Shown here: in pieces, positions 36,296 through 48,229 of the stretch | Position numbering within the stretch: position 1 is the stretch's first letter | Layout: the number at the start of each line of letters is the position of its first letter | Source: Megalonaias nervosa | Lineage: Eukaryota > Mollusca > Bivalvia > Unionida > Unionidae | Direction: 5' to 3' | Length of the DNA stretch: 64,000 nucleotides | NCBI GenBank assembly: GCA_016617855.1 | Contig: JAECUM010001101.1 | Span: 52,298 to 116,297, forward strand | Program-made: the position numbers and the translations under genes | The notes under the pieces: generated by a model | The model's database searches: none | What the model was told of the DNA's origin: nothing | What the model saw: only the letters and a program-made list of their open reading frames with translations

Positions 36296-36680
36296 CACCA
36301 GAGACAGAACTGGTTGGATGATTGCTTGGTTTTATTAGCCACCTGGGGCCCCCACTAGAGACAGGACTGGTTGGATGGTTGCTTGGTTTTATTAGCTACA
36401 TGGGGCCCCCACCAGAGACAGAACTGGTTGCATGGTTGCTTGGTTTTATTAGCTACCTGGGGTCCCCACCAGAGACAGAACTGGTTGCATGGTTGCTTGG
36501 TTTTATTAGCTACCTGGGGCCCCCACCTGAGACAGAACTGGTTGCATGGTTGCTTGGTTTTATTAGCTACCCAGGGCCCCCACCAGAGACAGAACTGGTT
36601 GCATGGTTTCTTGGTTTTATTAGCTACTTGGGGCCCCCACCAGAGACAGAACTGGTTGCGTGGTTGTTTGGTTTTATTAG
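36290..36680. repeat. 57-bp minisatellite derived from SINE sequence
   Basis: Seven units with GAGACAGAACTGGTTGCATG, GTTGCTTGGTTTTATTAGC and TACCTGGGGCCCCCACC. 36301 and 36358 are 57 apart. It lies between a SINE tail on the right and a SINE head on the left, and its unit shares GGGGCCCC and TTTTATTAGC with their ends. Plus-strand frames of 156 and 176 codons are repeat translations. Confidence 0.9.
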
Positions 36681-36830
36681 CACTTTCAGCACATTATGCA
36701 AAAAAAAAATTGGAGCGGAGAACCTTTCCCAAGGACACATCAAGGCAGTCAACCTGGGCTTGTCAGGGTGGGTATCAAACCCAGGACCTTAACCTTAGGA
36801 ATCTGATACTCAAGCAAATGAGAGAGAGAG
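36680..36830 (-). mobile_element. SINE body and tail
   Basis: Minus strand: B-box-like GGGTTTGATACCCACC, body CCTTGGGAAAGGTTCTCCGC, and tail ATGTGCTGAAAGTGCTAATA. The tail resembles the other family B copies. Confidence 0.55.
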
Positions 36831-36845
36831 AAAGAGAGAGAGAAC

Positions 36846-36881
<36 letters not shown>

Positions 36882-36882
36882 T
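36815..36882. repeat. (GA)n/(GACA)n microsatellite
   Basis: Directly visible GAGA and GACAGACA runs. Confidence 0.95.
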
Positions 36883-37151
36883 GAGAAAAAATTTGCTTTA
36901 ATATGTATATGTGACAACATTATGTACATTTTGTATTGGGCATCAAAGAAGATTAACTGAACTTAACTGAGCCACCCCCTCTTTAATAAAGACATTATTA
37001 TAACTATTGTGATTATTATTGTTTCCAAATAACAGCTGTATAAATAACTCATCTACCTTTGCATAAACTTTTTGTCCACACTGCATCTCCTTAAAAACTA
37101 TTTGCGAAATGAATAAATGTGGCAGTCATACTGGACAAAAAAGTTCACTAC
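36883..37151. other. No gene seen
   Basis: Unique sequence between repeats. Confidence 0.4.
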
Positions 37152-37467
37152 TGCTCCAGTGGCCTAGTAGTTAAAGCATCAGCCTCGGATGCGGGAGGTT
37201 GTGGGTTCAAATCCTCAGCCAAGTCATACCAAATATTTATAAAAATGGTCACACAGCTGCCTTGCTAGGTACTCAGCATTAAGAGGTTAGCATTAGCACT
37301 GGTCGGCCTGGTGTCAGGATAATGTGACTGGGTGAGACATCATGCTACATGTCTGCAGCATGATGCTCCAGTGTTAGACATCACTATAACCTGCCACACT
37401 GCAAATATCGTAGCGCTATGACTGGAAAATTGTTAAAGCTACATTACAAATCCAAATCATACACACA
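37152..37467 (+). mobile_element. tRNA-derived SINE (family A), plus copy
   Basis: Head GTGGCCTAGTAGTTAAAGC and B-box GTGGGTTCAAATCCTC. Body GGATAATGTGACTGGGTGAG and TGATGCTCCAGTGTTAGACA. Tail TTGTTAAAGCTACATT ending at CACACAC. It aligns over its whole length with the reverse complement of 61425..61760. Confidence 0.88.
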
Positions 37468-37544
37468 CGAACTAAAAAAGTTCATTTAATAACTAAAAAA
37501 GTTCAATTAATGCATCAATAGAAAAAAAACTTTTTCAAGTGCAT

Positions 37545-37680
37545 CGGAGATCATGTCCTACTTGCATTTAAACAGTATGTTAGAATCATGTCCCACTTAA
37601 ATTTAAACGGTATGTTAATATCGTGTCCTATTTAAATTTATACAGTATGTTAGTATCATGTCCTACTAACATTCAAACAT
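37545..37680. repeat. Short tandem repeat, about 42 bp
   Basis: Three to four copies of CAGTATGTTAGAATCATGTC and CTACTTAAATTTAAA. Confidence 0.8.
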
Positions 37681-37845
37681 GTATGGTACTAAACTGATAC
37701 TTTTATTGCACCATCAATTTTTCAATGATTATCATTTCTAAATTTTACAATTTAATAAGACTGTCAAGTTACAATAATTCATTATTTGATTGTACTACAC
37801 TACTTCTTAAACAGAAAGGACAGAAAATTTATACCAAGTACTTAC

Positions 37846-37915
37846 TCAAAATGAGGACTTGTTGCCTACGCTTGAAAAATCCAGAGAGGCTTTTTTTTTG
37901 AACGAACAATTTTTT
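37846..37915 (-). other. Candidate small coding exon, unidentified gene
   Basis: On the minus strand a strong acceptor (TTTTTTTTTTCTGTTTTAAG) precedes 70 bases that stay open in phase 0 (KKLFVQKKSLSGFFKRRQQV...) and end at a consensus GTAAGT donor. I cannot assign a protein. One of the other two frames is also open almost to the end, so chance is a real possibility. Confidence 0.3.
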
Positions 37916-37984
37916 CTTAAAACAGAAAAAAAAATATAAAGCTATTTACATCAATGAGCTAGTAATACGTTTTAGTATGAGCCC

Positions 37985-38265
37985 TGGAATGCCATATTGA
38001 CCTGGGATGACGATTGCCATAATAACCTGGGAAGACGAATGCCATATTGACCTGAGATGACAAATGCCATATTGACTTGGGAAGACAAATGCCGTATTGA
38101 CCTGGGAAGATGAATGCCATAATGACCTGGAAAGATGAATGCCATATTGACCTGGGAAAACAAATGCCATATTGACCTGGGAAGATGAATGCCATACTGA
38201 CCTGAGAAGATGATTACCATATTGACCTGGGAAGACCAATGCCATATTAACCTGGGAAGAACTCT
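37985..38265. repeat. 25-bp minisatellite
   Basis: Eleven units of GCCATATTGACCTGGGAAGA plus five bases. 38042, 38067, 38092 and 38117 are 25 apart. Three minus-strand frames stay open as repeat translations. Confidence 0.95.
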
Positions 38266-38349
38266 GTCACCCTATGACTGAAGACTGTTTACTAAAGCCA
38301 AATACACAAAGTTAACAATACACATTCCAGTCTTTGGTATAGATAAAAA

Positions 38350-38705
38350 AGAAATCATATTTCTCTATACAGCATAAAGTATCCAATCATATTCTCTATA
38401 CAACATAATGTATCAAATATTATTCTCTATATAAGATAATGTATCCAATCCTATTCATTTCATAGCATAATGTATCTGATCCTATTACATGCAATTATAT
38501 AACATAATGTATCCTATTCTCTATATATAACATTATATATCCAATATTATTCTCTACAGAACATAATGTATAAAATCCTACCCTACAGAGCTTAATGTAT
38601 CCAATCCTATTCTCTACGTAACATTATATATCCAATCCTATTCTCAACAGAGTATAATGTATCCGATTGTACTGGCTTGAGCATAATGCATCCAATTCTA
38701 TACAA
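38350..38705. repeat. About 31-bp minisatellite
   Basis: About ten copies of TCCAATCCTATTCTCTATA and CAGCATAATGTA. Confidence 0.88.
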
Positions 38706-38784
38706 TTGTGGTTCAATGGCACAAAAAAGGCAAACTGACAGGAAAAGATGCATTTGACCAAGCAATTAATTTAATGACCTCCTG

Positions 38785-39345
38785 TGTATGTGCACTCTGT
38801 GAATAGATTCTATCTTCTGTGTATGTGTACTCTGTGAGTAGACTACTTCTGTGTATGTGTACTCTGTGAATAAACTCTATCTTCTGTGTATGTGTACTCT
38901 GAATAAATGATGTAAATAGACTACCAATATGTATTCCCTGTGTAGACTATGAATAAACTCTTTTCTATGTGTGCAGTGAATAAACTTTTTAATTTCTTTA
39001 TATGTATACTCTCTGAACAGACTCTTCATATTCTGTGTATGTGTACTCTGTGATATGCTCTTTATCTTCTGTGTATGTGTACTCTGTGATATGCTCTTCA
39101 TCTTCTGTGTATGTGTACTCTGTGATATGCTCTTTATCTTCTGTGTATGTGTACTCTGTGATATGCTCTTTATCTTCTGTGTATGTGTACTCTGTGATAT
39201 GCTCTTTATCTTCTGTGTATGTGTACTCTGTGATATGCTCTTTATCTTCTGTGTATGTGTACTCTGTGATATGCTTTTTATCTTCTGTGTATGTGTACTC
39301 TGAATAAATTCTATCTTCTGTGTATGTGTACATTGTCAAATAGAC
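38785..39345. repeat. 36-bp minisatellite
   Basis: About 14 units of ATCTTCTGTGTATGTGTACT and CTGTGATATGCTCTTT. 39051 and 39087 are 36 apart. The central units are nearly identical and the outer ones diverged. 12-residue repeat frames are open on both strands. Confidence 0.95.
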
Positions 39346-39743
39346 TCACTATCACCATGTGCATGTGTATAGCAGTTAATCTGAAAAGGACATTGCTGAT
39401 CTATCAAAACTTATTGTCATTTCTGTAATTCAATTCACTGAATCAACATCTTTAAATTTAAAAAATTTGAAACAAACGATGACATGAGGTTGAGCAGCTT
39501 AAATGATTCCTCCAGCCAGATAGAAACTGAAGAGTGTTCCTCAACCACCATGTGCCTCCAATGTGATTTAAGGCCCTGTATAGCCACTCACGTCTACCTA
39601 TAAAGAATCCTCCCATCTGCCTCTCATCAGATTACTAAATCATCTTCTTAAAACTGTTATTTTCTATTAATTCTGCTTATTTTCATTTAATGTTGGATAA
39701 ACATGTGCCTTTTTTCTCTTTCTACCTTCAAAATGAGAAAATT
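39346..39743. other. No gene seen
   Basis: Unique sequence. Confidence 0.4.
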
Positions 39744-40067
39744 GTTGTTGGGGGATGGGGTGAAACTAATTTTAATGATATACTTTGTAATACTTACCTG
39801 TTGCTTTTACATAGCTGATCCTTTTCTGGAAGGATAATACTCTGACCATATAACAACAAATTCTTCCTCCAATTAGAGTGAAACAGAAGATTCCAGAACA
39901 CTGGATCACCCCAGGAACACCCCACAAGTTGCCCATGCATACCACCCTTCATTCTTTTTCTAGCGAGCAGCCTAACATCAGTGCAGGGAAGGAGGTGGGA
40001 ATATGGTGATAGCAACGGGTAAGTATTACATAACTAAAATTAGTTTCACCCCCCACCCCCCAACAAA
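39744..40067. mobile_element. MITE with about 55-bp terminal inverted repeats
   Basis: The left end GGGGTGAAACTAATTTTA and GTAATACTTACC returns in reverse complement at 40009..40065. The interior shares sequence with 41490..41700 in opposite orientation (GTTCTGGAATCTTCTG, ATCAGCTATG), so this is a multi-copy family. No coding capacity. Confidence 0.82.
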
Positions 40068-40076
40068 TCTGATTAT

Positions 40077-40450
40077 TAGTAATACCCTACCTACAGTTGC
40101 TACTGCATAACTGAATTTGTCAGTTTGGTTGAAGGCTGATGATCCCAAACTGTTGACAACAAGCCCTGGGGACTGAAAGGGTGCTGTTCCCCCTTTATGG
40201 GAAAGGAGCATGACACACTTTTAGTCCATACTGAGCTGTGGGTGAACAGAGGGCACTGTCTGCCCCTCACTTGGATGAGTGTGAAACTCTCAGCCCTTCT
40301 GGATGAAAAAGGGTGCTGCTCCTGTCCGTGGGGAGGGCATGGTTCATTCTCTGTTCTAAAGGAAAGGAGAGGGTGCTGCTCCTCCTTAATAGGAGTGCAC
40401 AACCCATTCTCCACCCATTTATAACCTCCCTTGATTGGAGGCCAACTAAC
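40077..40450. repeat. Possible related element end with an internal 60-bp tandem repeat
   Basis: GTAATACCCTACCTACAGTT at 40078 resembles the end of the neighbouring MITE. It is followed by four diverged units around AGGGTGCTGCTCC (about 40180..40440). Confidence 0.5.
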
Positions 40451-41489
40451 TCTAAGAGTCCCCAAAAAGACAAAGGGTAATCCTTCTGAAACCCAAGACA
40501 GTCACAGAATGAAAAACCCAAAAATGCTGAAAAAGGCAAGAAGGAATTTTCTTGCTTGTTTAAAGGTACATCTGCACTCAGAGATCCAAAACCTCATCCG
40601 ACCATAGGCTGCAGATCAGACAATCATCCATTTTCTTGCAGCACATACAAGTTAAGCAAGTGGGGTGAGTTTCCCTGGGGAATTTACTGTGATTACACCT
40701 TGCTTAGACGTTATTCCTGTAAAAGAAAGTTGAATCGAAGATTTTTATACAAAACTTCTATGCAACTAACACCAAGAAAAAGGTACTGTAATACGTGAAC
40801 TAAGTCTATGCTAATATTTTATAATTTCAGAAAGAAGACACCTTACCTGAGTGTTTCAATTTAAATGTAAAAATGGATGCAGTGCAGCACAAAAAAATAC
40901 AAGATAATCAAGTCATCCATAAAAGCTAGGGACTACTAAATTTGCAAAAGCCAGAAGGTATGATTGCTAATAAAAATAGTAACATTGAAGAAAGCTATCC
41001 AAAACTAAGTACTCAAAAAGAACCCATGTTCAATAATTACTAAGCACATAATATGAAGGTAAGACTGGTTTGTGCACTGCTTTACCAAGCATAAGAATGC
41101 ACAATTCACAATACTGGAAATATGAATTACTATGATTTGTAATGAACTTTAATGTGAATCAAGACAAGTCCATAGACAGCAATAATGCAAGGATAGAGAA
41201 AATTTAACATAACTATCTAACCTAGCTAGAGTAATGACCAACCAATTATGAATCACTAATACCCTGTGAGGGGAAAAAACAATTAATACAATGCAAAGCC
41301 GTACAAAATGTGTATGGAATAAAGGCTAATATCTCTCAAGAGAGCTTACATTAACAGCGATAAAATTTGATGGGGGGGGGGGGCATAATCACACATAATA
41401 TGCACATAAAGATATGGCATTTTCACTTGTTAAAGCATGAAGTGACACAAATCTCCATAGGTGTAAATGATGCAGACGTTACACCATGT
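40451..41489. other. No gene seen
   Basis: Unique AT-rich sequence with a poly-G run of about 15 at 41370..41384. Confidence 0.4.
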
Positions 41490-41700
41490 GACCTGGAAGA
41501 AGAATGAAAGGCTGCGCACTGCGGCAGATTGTATGGGGTTCCAGAGGCAATCTAGTGTTCTGGAATCTTCTGGTTTACCCTATTGGTGGACAATTTTCTT
41601 GTCATACAGTTAGGGCATATTCCACCCAGAAAAGTACCAGCTATGCAATAGCAACAGATACAGTATTACTGATATTAAAATTGACTCATTTAATATGTAA
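41490..41700. mobile_element. Second copy of the 39744 MITE family, inverted, truncated
   Basis: Matches the reverse complement of about 39775..39965: GAATGAAAGG, GTGTTCTGGAATCTTCTG, AGAAAAGTACCAGCTATG, and a decayed terminus GATATTAAAATTGACTCA. Confidence 0.7.
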
Positions 41701-42218
41701 TTACTATCTATACACACACTTCATATGGAAAATGTCCTGTCCACCTCTCCAAATTTATTATGCTTGATTCAAGCTCAATTATTTGCAGAGAACTGTCTGA
41801 CCACTCCACTAACTTTCTTACTTAACCTCTTCCATTCTCTCACTCTCTATCTATACAGTACTACAAAATTTATGACTAATCATACACAACACCCTCTTCC
41901 CATATATACAGAATATGGTTGGCTAACCATTACCATTTCAGGGTAGTCCCTCCTGACCAACCAGTAACTAAATGCTGACCCAGCATGTTAGCAGAATATG
42001 AATCCATTCCCAGACACTCTCACTGATATTCTGACTCATTTCAACTGTACCGAAGGTTTACTATCTTTTCCCCATTTCATCCTCCACATTTGCTGATGCT
42101 GGGAAACCTGATAATGGTAGCAGCTGATTGTGTCATTTCAATTCATCCTGCCCTATCTCATCTTACACTACCTCTTTAACTTTTTCTAACCCAAAGTCCT
42201 TTGATCACAAAACACTGG
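41701..42218. other. No gene seen
   Basis: Unique AT- and CT-rich sequence. Confidence 0.4.
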
Positions 42219-42220
42219 TA

Positions 42221-42398
42221 CAGTAAAACCTACCTTGAAAGATTACTGGTAAGAGAGATTACCTGTCTCTCGAGACCAGATTCCCAAAGCACAGATTGAA
42301 TGATATATAGTGATATGACCTGTAATGAGAGACGAACTGTTTTAAGAGACCAAAGTTATTTTGGCAGATGGGCTTATGTTTCAAGACAAGTTCTGCTG
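42221..42398. mobile_element. TA-flanked (Tc1/mariner-like) MITE
   Basis: Ends CAGTAAAACCTACCTTGAAA and, in reverse complement, CAGCAGAACTTGTCTTGAAA (16 of 22 positions match counting two further bases). It is flanked by TA on both sides (42219-42220 and 42399-42400). 178 bp, non-coding. Confidence 0.72.
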
Positions 42399-42419
42399 TA
42401 TTTACATGTACATACTGTA

Positions 42420-42905
42420 TTTGTGATAGCTCACTGCCAAAGGCTAAATCTCACTGAATACTGTTCCTGTGACAGCTCAGGGTGAGGTTAATGTCACTGT
42501 ATGCTATTCTTGTGATAGCTCAGTATGAGGTTAAAAGTCATTAAATTCTGTACATGTGACAGCTCAGTGTGAGGTAAAAGGTCATTAAATTCTTACATGT
42601 GACAGCTCAGTGTGAGGTTAAATGTCACTGAATACTATACATGTGACAGCTCAGTGAGGTTAAATGTCAATCAATACTGTACATGTGACAACTCAGTGTG
42701 AGGTTAAATGTCAATGAATACTGTACATGTGACAGCTCAGTGTGAGATTAAATGTCAATGAATACTGTACATGTGACAGCTCAGTGTGAGGTTAAATATC
42801 AATGAATACTGTACATGTGGCAGCTCAGTGTGAGGTTAAATGTCAATGAATACTGTACATGTGACAGCTCAGTGTGAGGTTAAATGTCAATGAATACTGG
42901 ACCTT
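42420..42905. repeat. 44-bp minisatellite
   Basis: About 11 units of ACTGTACATGTGACAGCTCA and GTGTGAGGTTAAATGTCAAT. It begins about 20 bases after the MITE at 42221. Confidence 0.93.
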
Positions 42906-43225
42906 TGAGTATAAATTGACATACTGAATATTATCTTATCTCTCCATCCTCATTAACATATCAGTTTATAAAAAACAAAATTAAAACTATGTTACAAGTT
43001 GATGGATATACTAGCCTGGATGAAATCCTGTGAAAAATAGTTAAGTTATACTCATGTAAATTTTTATATTTTTATATACAACAAAATATATCAAGGTTTC
43101 CTTGCTTTCCCATCTTAGCTAGCAAAGGATTGTTTATTTACTTTGTTTCACACTGATGAGATCAATGACGCTTGGGTGACATAGACAACATTCTGACATT
43201 TCTTGCACTCCAAAATAGTACAGGT

Positions 43226-43256
<31 letters not shown>

Positions 43257-43261
43257 TGATT
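43226..43261. repeat. (AAT)n microsatellite
   Basis: Directly visible. Confidence 0.97.
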
Positions 43262-43956
43262 ATTAAAAAAGTGTGAGACAATTAGCTGCAATTAACTAAT
43301 CCTCCTTGTGGCCTTCTATTATATGCATATTTACATTCAGAGTACACAAACACATGTACACACATTAAGCAAGGTTGCATCAGTAGCTGGCAAACTGGCC
43401 CTGCTTTCATAATACTTCTCAACATTAGAATGTACACAACTAAATATTTCTTTCTTGTGTCTACATTACTAATTGAAATTTATGACCTGTATTTCCACAC
43501 AAAACCCTTCAAATAGTTTCAAAATATATGTTCAATCCAATTATCAGTAGCTGTTTACAATGCATGTATAATCAATATATAAAATTTGAGCTAAGATCTT
43601 ACTCAATGTTGAGATGTTTTAGGAAAGCGGGACATAATTGGTCTGTAGTTCATGTCAATCTCTGATCATTCATAGTTCAACTGACAGATGGTGTCAGGTC
43701 CATCCACTGATCAGACATAGTACAACTGACAGATGTTGACAGGTCCATACATGCTGAAAGTTTCCCCACTCAAAGAATGAACCCTAATAATAGCTTAAGT
43801 CATTGATCTGCATAAATGTACAGGAAAGAACCTTGTAAAATAAATGTAAAAAAAACTATGTATATTTATAAATGAAACATATGTCTTTGCAGAATAAAAT
43901 CTCACAAATATTGTGTCGTATCTCATAGACTGGTGCCTGGAAAATAACTCAGGTAA

Positions 43957-43957
43957 C

Positions 43958-44001
<44 letters not shown>
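43957..44001. repeat. (TA)n microsatellite
   Basis: Directly visible. Confidence 0.97.
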
Positions 44002-44003
<2 letters not shown>

Positions 44004-44214
44004 TTGTAAGTCAAGATTAGCTGCAAACAATGCAGACCCTGATCTGTCATCACATTATACAATGGCAGATCTGGGTCTGTGCAATTTGCAGTTGGACTGG
44101 ACTTTAAAGTGAGTATACATGGCATATATACACTAACTGGGTTTCTAAGTTCCTTTCTTAATATACAAAATTATTTCTGGAATGGGTGATTTATATTTTT
44201 CTTGGAAAAGTACA

Positions 44215-44398
44215 TGTCTATAGAATACATCTTAACTCCACATGTATATCAGATACAGCTAACTCCACATATTAGATACAGCTTACATATAAATCTGATA
44301 CTGCTTACATGTATATCAGATACAGCTAACTCCACATATTTGATACAGCTTACATATAAATCTGATACAGCTTACATGTATTCAGATACAGGACTTGA
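44215..44398. repeat. Short compound tandem repeat
   Basis: Alternating ATCAGATACAGCTAACTCCA, CATATTAGATACAGCTTACA and TATAAATCTGATAC. It leads directly into the 46-bp satellite. Confidence 0.85.
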
Positions 44399-44399
44399 A

Positions 44400-47343
44400 C
44401 TTGTTTTATGAGCTGGCTCCCTACCTACAGTAAGCTTTTCAATAACTTGTTTTATGAGTTGGCTCCCTACATACAGTAAGCTATTCAATAACTTGTTTTA
44501 TGAGTTGGCTCCCTACCTACAGTAAGCTATTCAATAACTTGTTTTATGAGTTGGCTCCCTACCTACAGTAAGCTTTTCAATAACTTGTTTTATGAGTTGG
44601 CTCCCTACCTACAGTAAGCTTTTCAATAACTTGTTTTATGAGTTGGCTCCCTACATACAATAAGCTATTCAATAACTTGTTTTATGAGCAGGCGCCCTAC
44701 CGACAGTAAGCTTTTCAATAACTTGTTTTATGAGTTGGCTCCCTACCTACAGTAAGCTATTCAATAACTTGTTTTATGAGTTGGCTCCCTACATACAGTA
44801 AGCTATTCAATAACCGGTTTTATGAGTTGGCTCCCTACACACAGTAAGCTATTCAATAACTTGTTTTATGAGTTGGCTCCCTACCTACAGTAAGCTTTTC
44901 AATAACTTGTTTTATGAGTTGGCTCCCTACTTACAGTAAGCTATTCAATAACTTGTTGTATGAGTTGGCTCCCTACCTACGGTAAGCTATTCAATAACTT
45001 GTTTTATGAGTTGGCTCCCTACCTACAATAAGCTATTCAATAACTTGTTTTATGAGTTGGCTCCCTACCTACAGTAAGCTTTTCAATAACCGGTTTTATG
45101 AGTTGGCTCCCTACCTACAGTAAGCTATTCAATAACTTGTTTTATGAGCTGGCTCCCTACATACAGTAAGCTATTCAATAACTTGTTTTATGAGCTGGCT
45201 CCCTACATACAGTAAGCTATTCAATAACCGGTTTTATGAGTTGGCTCCCTACCTACAGTAAGCTATTCAATAACCGGTTTTATGAGTTGGCTCCCTACCT
45301 ACAGTAAGCTATTCAATAACTTGTTTTATGAGTTGGCTCCCTACATACAGTAAGCTATTCAATAACTTGTTTTATGAGTTGGCTCCCTACATACAGTAAG
45401 CTATTCAATAACTTGTTTTATGAGTTGGCTCCCTACATACAGTAAGCTATTCAATAACTTGTTTTATGAGTTGGCTCCCTACTTACAGTAAGCTATTCAA
45501 TAACCGGTTTTATGAGTTGGCTCCCTACATACAGTAAGCTATTCAATAACTTGTTTTATGAGTTGGCTCCCTACCTACAGTAAGCTATTCAATAACTTGT
45601 TTTATGAGTTGGCTCCCTACCTACAGTAAGCTTTTCAATAACCGGTTTTATGAGTTGCCTCCCTACCTACAGTAAGCTATTCAATAACTTGTTTTATGAG
45701 CTGGCTCCCTACATACAGTAAGCTATTCAATAACTTGTTTTATGAGCTGGCTCCCTACATACAGTAAGCTATTCAATAACCGGTTTTATGAGTTGGCTCC
45801 CTACCTACAGTAAGCTATTCAATAACCGGTTTTATGAGTTGGCTCCCTACCTACAGTAAGCTATTCAATAACTTGTTTTATGAGTTGGCTCCCTACATAC
45901 AGTAAGCTATTCAATAACTTGTTTTATGAGTTGGCTCCCTACATACAGTAAGCTATTCAATAACTTGTTTTATGAGTTGGCTCCCTACATATAGTAAGCT
46001 ATTCAATAACTTGTTTTATGAGCTGGCTCCCTACTTACAGTAAGCTATTCAATAACTTGTTTTATGAGTTGGCTCCCTACATACAGTAAGCTATTCAATA
46101 ACTTGTTTTATGAGTTGGCTCCCTACGTACAGTAAGCTATTCAATAACTTGTTTTATGAGTTGGCTCCCTACGTACAGTAAGCTATTCAATAACTTGTTT
46201 TATGAGTTGGCTCCCTACATATAGTAAGCTATTCAATAACTTGTTTTATGAGTTGGCTCCCTACATACAGTAAGCTATTCAATAACTTGTTTTATGAGTT
46301 GGCTCCCTACATACAGTAAGCTATTCAATAACTTGTTTTATGAGTTGGCTCCCTACGTATAGTAAGCTATTCAATAACTTGTTTTATGAGTTGGCTCCCT
46401 ACCTACAGTAAGCTTTTCAATAACTTATTTTATGAGCTGGCTCCCTACCTACAGTAAGCTTTTCAATAACTTGTTTTATGAGCTGGCTCCCTACCTACAG
46501 TAAGCTTTCAATAACTTGTTTTATGAGTTGGCTCCCTACCTATAGTAAGCTTTTCAATAACTTGTTTTATGAGCTGGCTCCCTACATACAGTAAGCTATT
46601 CAATAACTTGTTTTATGAGCTGGCTCCCTACATATAGTAAGCTATTCAATAACTTGTTTTATGAGTTGGCTCCCTACATACAGTAAGCTATTCAATAACT
46701 TGTTTTATGAGCTGGCTCCCTACATACAGTAAGCTTTTCAATAACTTGTTTTATGAGCTGGCTCCCTACATACAGTAAGCTATTCAATAACCGGTTTTAT
46801 GAGCTGGCTCCCTACATACAGTAAGCTTTTCAATAACTTGTTTTATGAGCTGGCTCCCTACCTACAGTAAGCTTTTCAATAACTTGTTTTATGAGGTGGC
46901 TCCCTACATACAGTAAGCTATTCAATAACTTGTTTTATGAGTTGGCTCCCTACGTACAGTAAGCTTTTCAATAACTTGTTTTATGAGCTGGCTCCCTACA
47001 TATAGTAAGCTATTCAATAACTTGTTTTATGAGTTGGCTCCCTACATACAGTAAGCTATTCAATAACTTGTTTTATGAGCTGGCTCCCTACATAAAGTAA
47101 GCTATTCAATAACTTGTTTTATGAGTTGGCTCCCTACATACAGTAAGCTATTCAATAACTTGTTTTATGAGTTGGCTCCCTACATACAGTAAGCTATTCA
47201 ATAACTTGTTTTATGAGCTGGCTCCCTACATACAGTAAGCTATTCAATAACCGGTTTTATGAGCTGGCTCCCTACATACAGTAAGCTATTCAATAACTTG
47301 TTTTATGAGCTGGCTCCCTACATACAGTAAGCTATTCAATAAC
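44400..47343. repeat. 46-bp satellite array, about 64 copies, with higher-order structure
   Basis: Unit CTTGTTTTATGAGTTGGCTC, CCTACATACAGTAAGC, TATTCAATAA. Starts at 44400 and 44446 are 46 apart, and the period holds to 47343 with one 45-base unit near 46505. Variants (ACCGG for ACTTG, AGCTTTTC for AGCTATTC, GAGC for GAGT) are not random. ACCGGT sites at 45089, 45227 and 45273 recur at 45641, 45779 and 45825, exactly 552 bases (12 units) later. No frame stays open through it. Confidence 0.98.
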
Positions 47344-47529
47344 TATATTATTTTTACTTTCAGGGCTGAAACACACGTCACTGCTTGGCTAATCAAATAT
47401 CCTTAAAAGCTTCTGAAACATAAAAAAGCATCATTACTTTTCTCCAATCTGAATTTCTTCATACATATATATTATGCATCTGTGGGCTAATGGCCAATGG
47501 ATTTTTTTTGCTCTAAACTGTCATGTACA

Positions 47530-47820
47530 TTAATATAAATGGGGGCCATTTGCATGTATGGGCAAATCAATATAGCATAAATGGGGCCATTGCATTGTAG
47601 GGGCATATCAATACATGTACACCAGTAATATAAATGGGACCATTTGCATGGTATGGGCAAAGCAATAAAGTAAAAATGTGACTATTTACATACGTACAGA
47701 TCAATATAGTATCAATGGGACCATTTGCATGGTATGTGCAGATCAATATAGTATAAATGGGGCCATCTGCATGGTAGGGACAAATCAAAATGGTAGAAAT
47801 GGGGCCATTTGCATGGTAAA
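47530..47820. repeat. About 41-bp minisatellite
   Basis: Six to seven diverged units of TATAAATGGGGCCATTTGCA and TGGTATGGGCAAATCAATA. Confidence 0.85.
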
Positions 47821-48229
47821 TCTAATTTTGCACTAAAATGTTAGGTGAGGGGAGAACAATGATGATCAATTATGTTATCACTTTGTTAATTCAATTTTAG
47901 TAATGTGGCATTAATCATGAGTCCTGAGAAATTAAGGTGGCATCCATCATAAGAAAGACAACTCTTATCGTTTTACACCTAACAATAAAAAGTATCTTCA
48001 GATTATATTTAGTATTCATAGTGGGGGGTATCATATTTAAACAATATTGACTTTTTAGGTGAATAAAAACAACCAGCAAAATGTTATAATAAACCCCTAT
48101 TTCCCTGGCTGATCAATCATATACAATTTCATACATTATGTGATGCATTGATAGTTTAAAGACTCTAAAATGCAGATTTTGTTTTCAATACAGGACATGG
48201 GTGTACTATTTCTCCCCTGAAAATCCCAT
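47821..48229. other. No gene seen
   Basis: Unique AT-rich sequence. Confidence 0.4.

Larger units (their letters stand above)
42906..44214. other. No gene seen
   Basis: Unique AT-rich sequence. Contains (AAT)n at 43226..43261 and (TA)n at 43957..44001. Confidence 0.45.

Noticed and set aside
36322..36901. Overlapping 156- and 176-codon ORFs
   Set aside because: Both are frames through the 57-bp SINE-derived minisatellite and the GA microsatellite.
37152..37225. Functional tRNA gene
   Set aside because: Only box A and B similarity; the sequence continues into a SINE body and has a full-length homologue at 61425.
38998..39339. 113-codon Tyr/Thr/Glu-rich repeat ORF
   Set aside because: 36-bp minisatellite translation; open on both strands.
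44400..47343. CRISPR-like array
   Set aside because: Units are contiguous 46-bp tandem copies with no unique spacers, in a eukaryotic genome.
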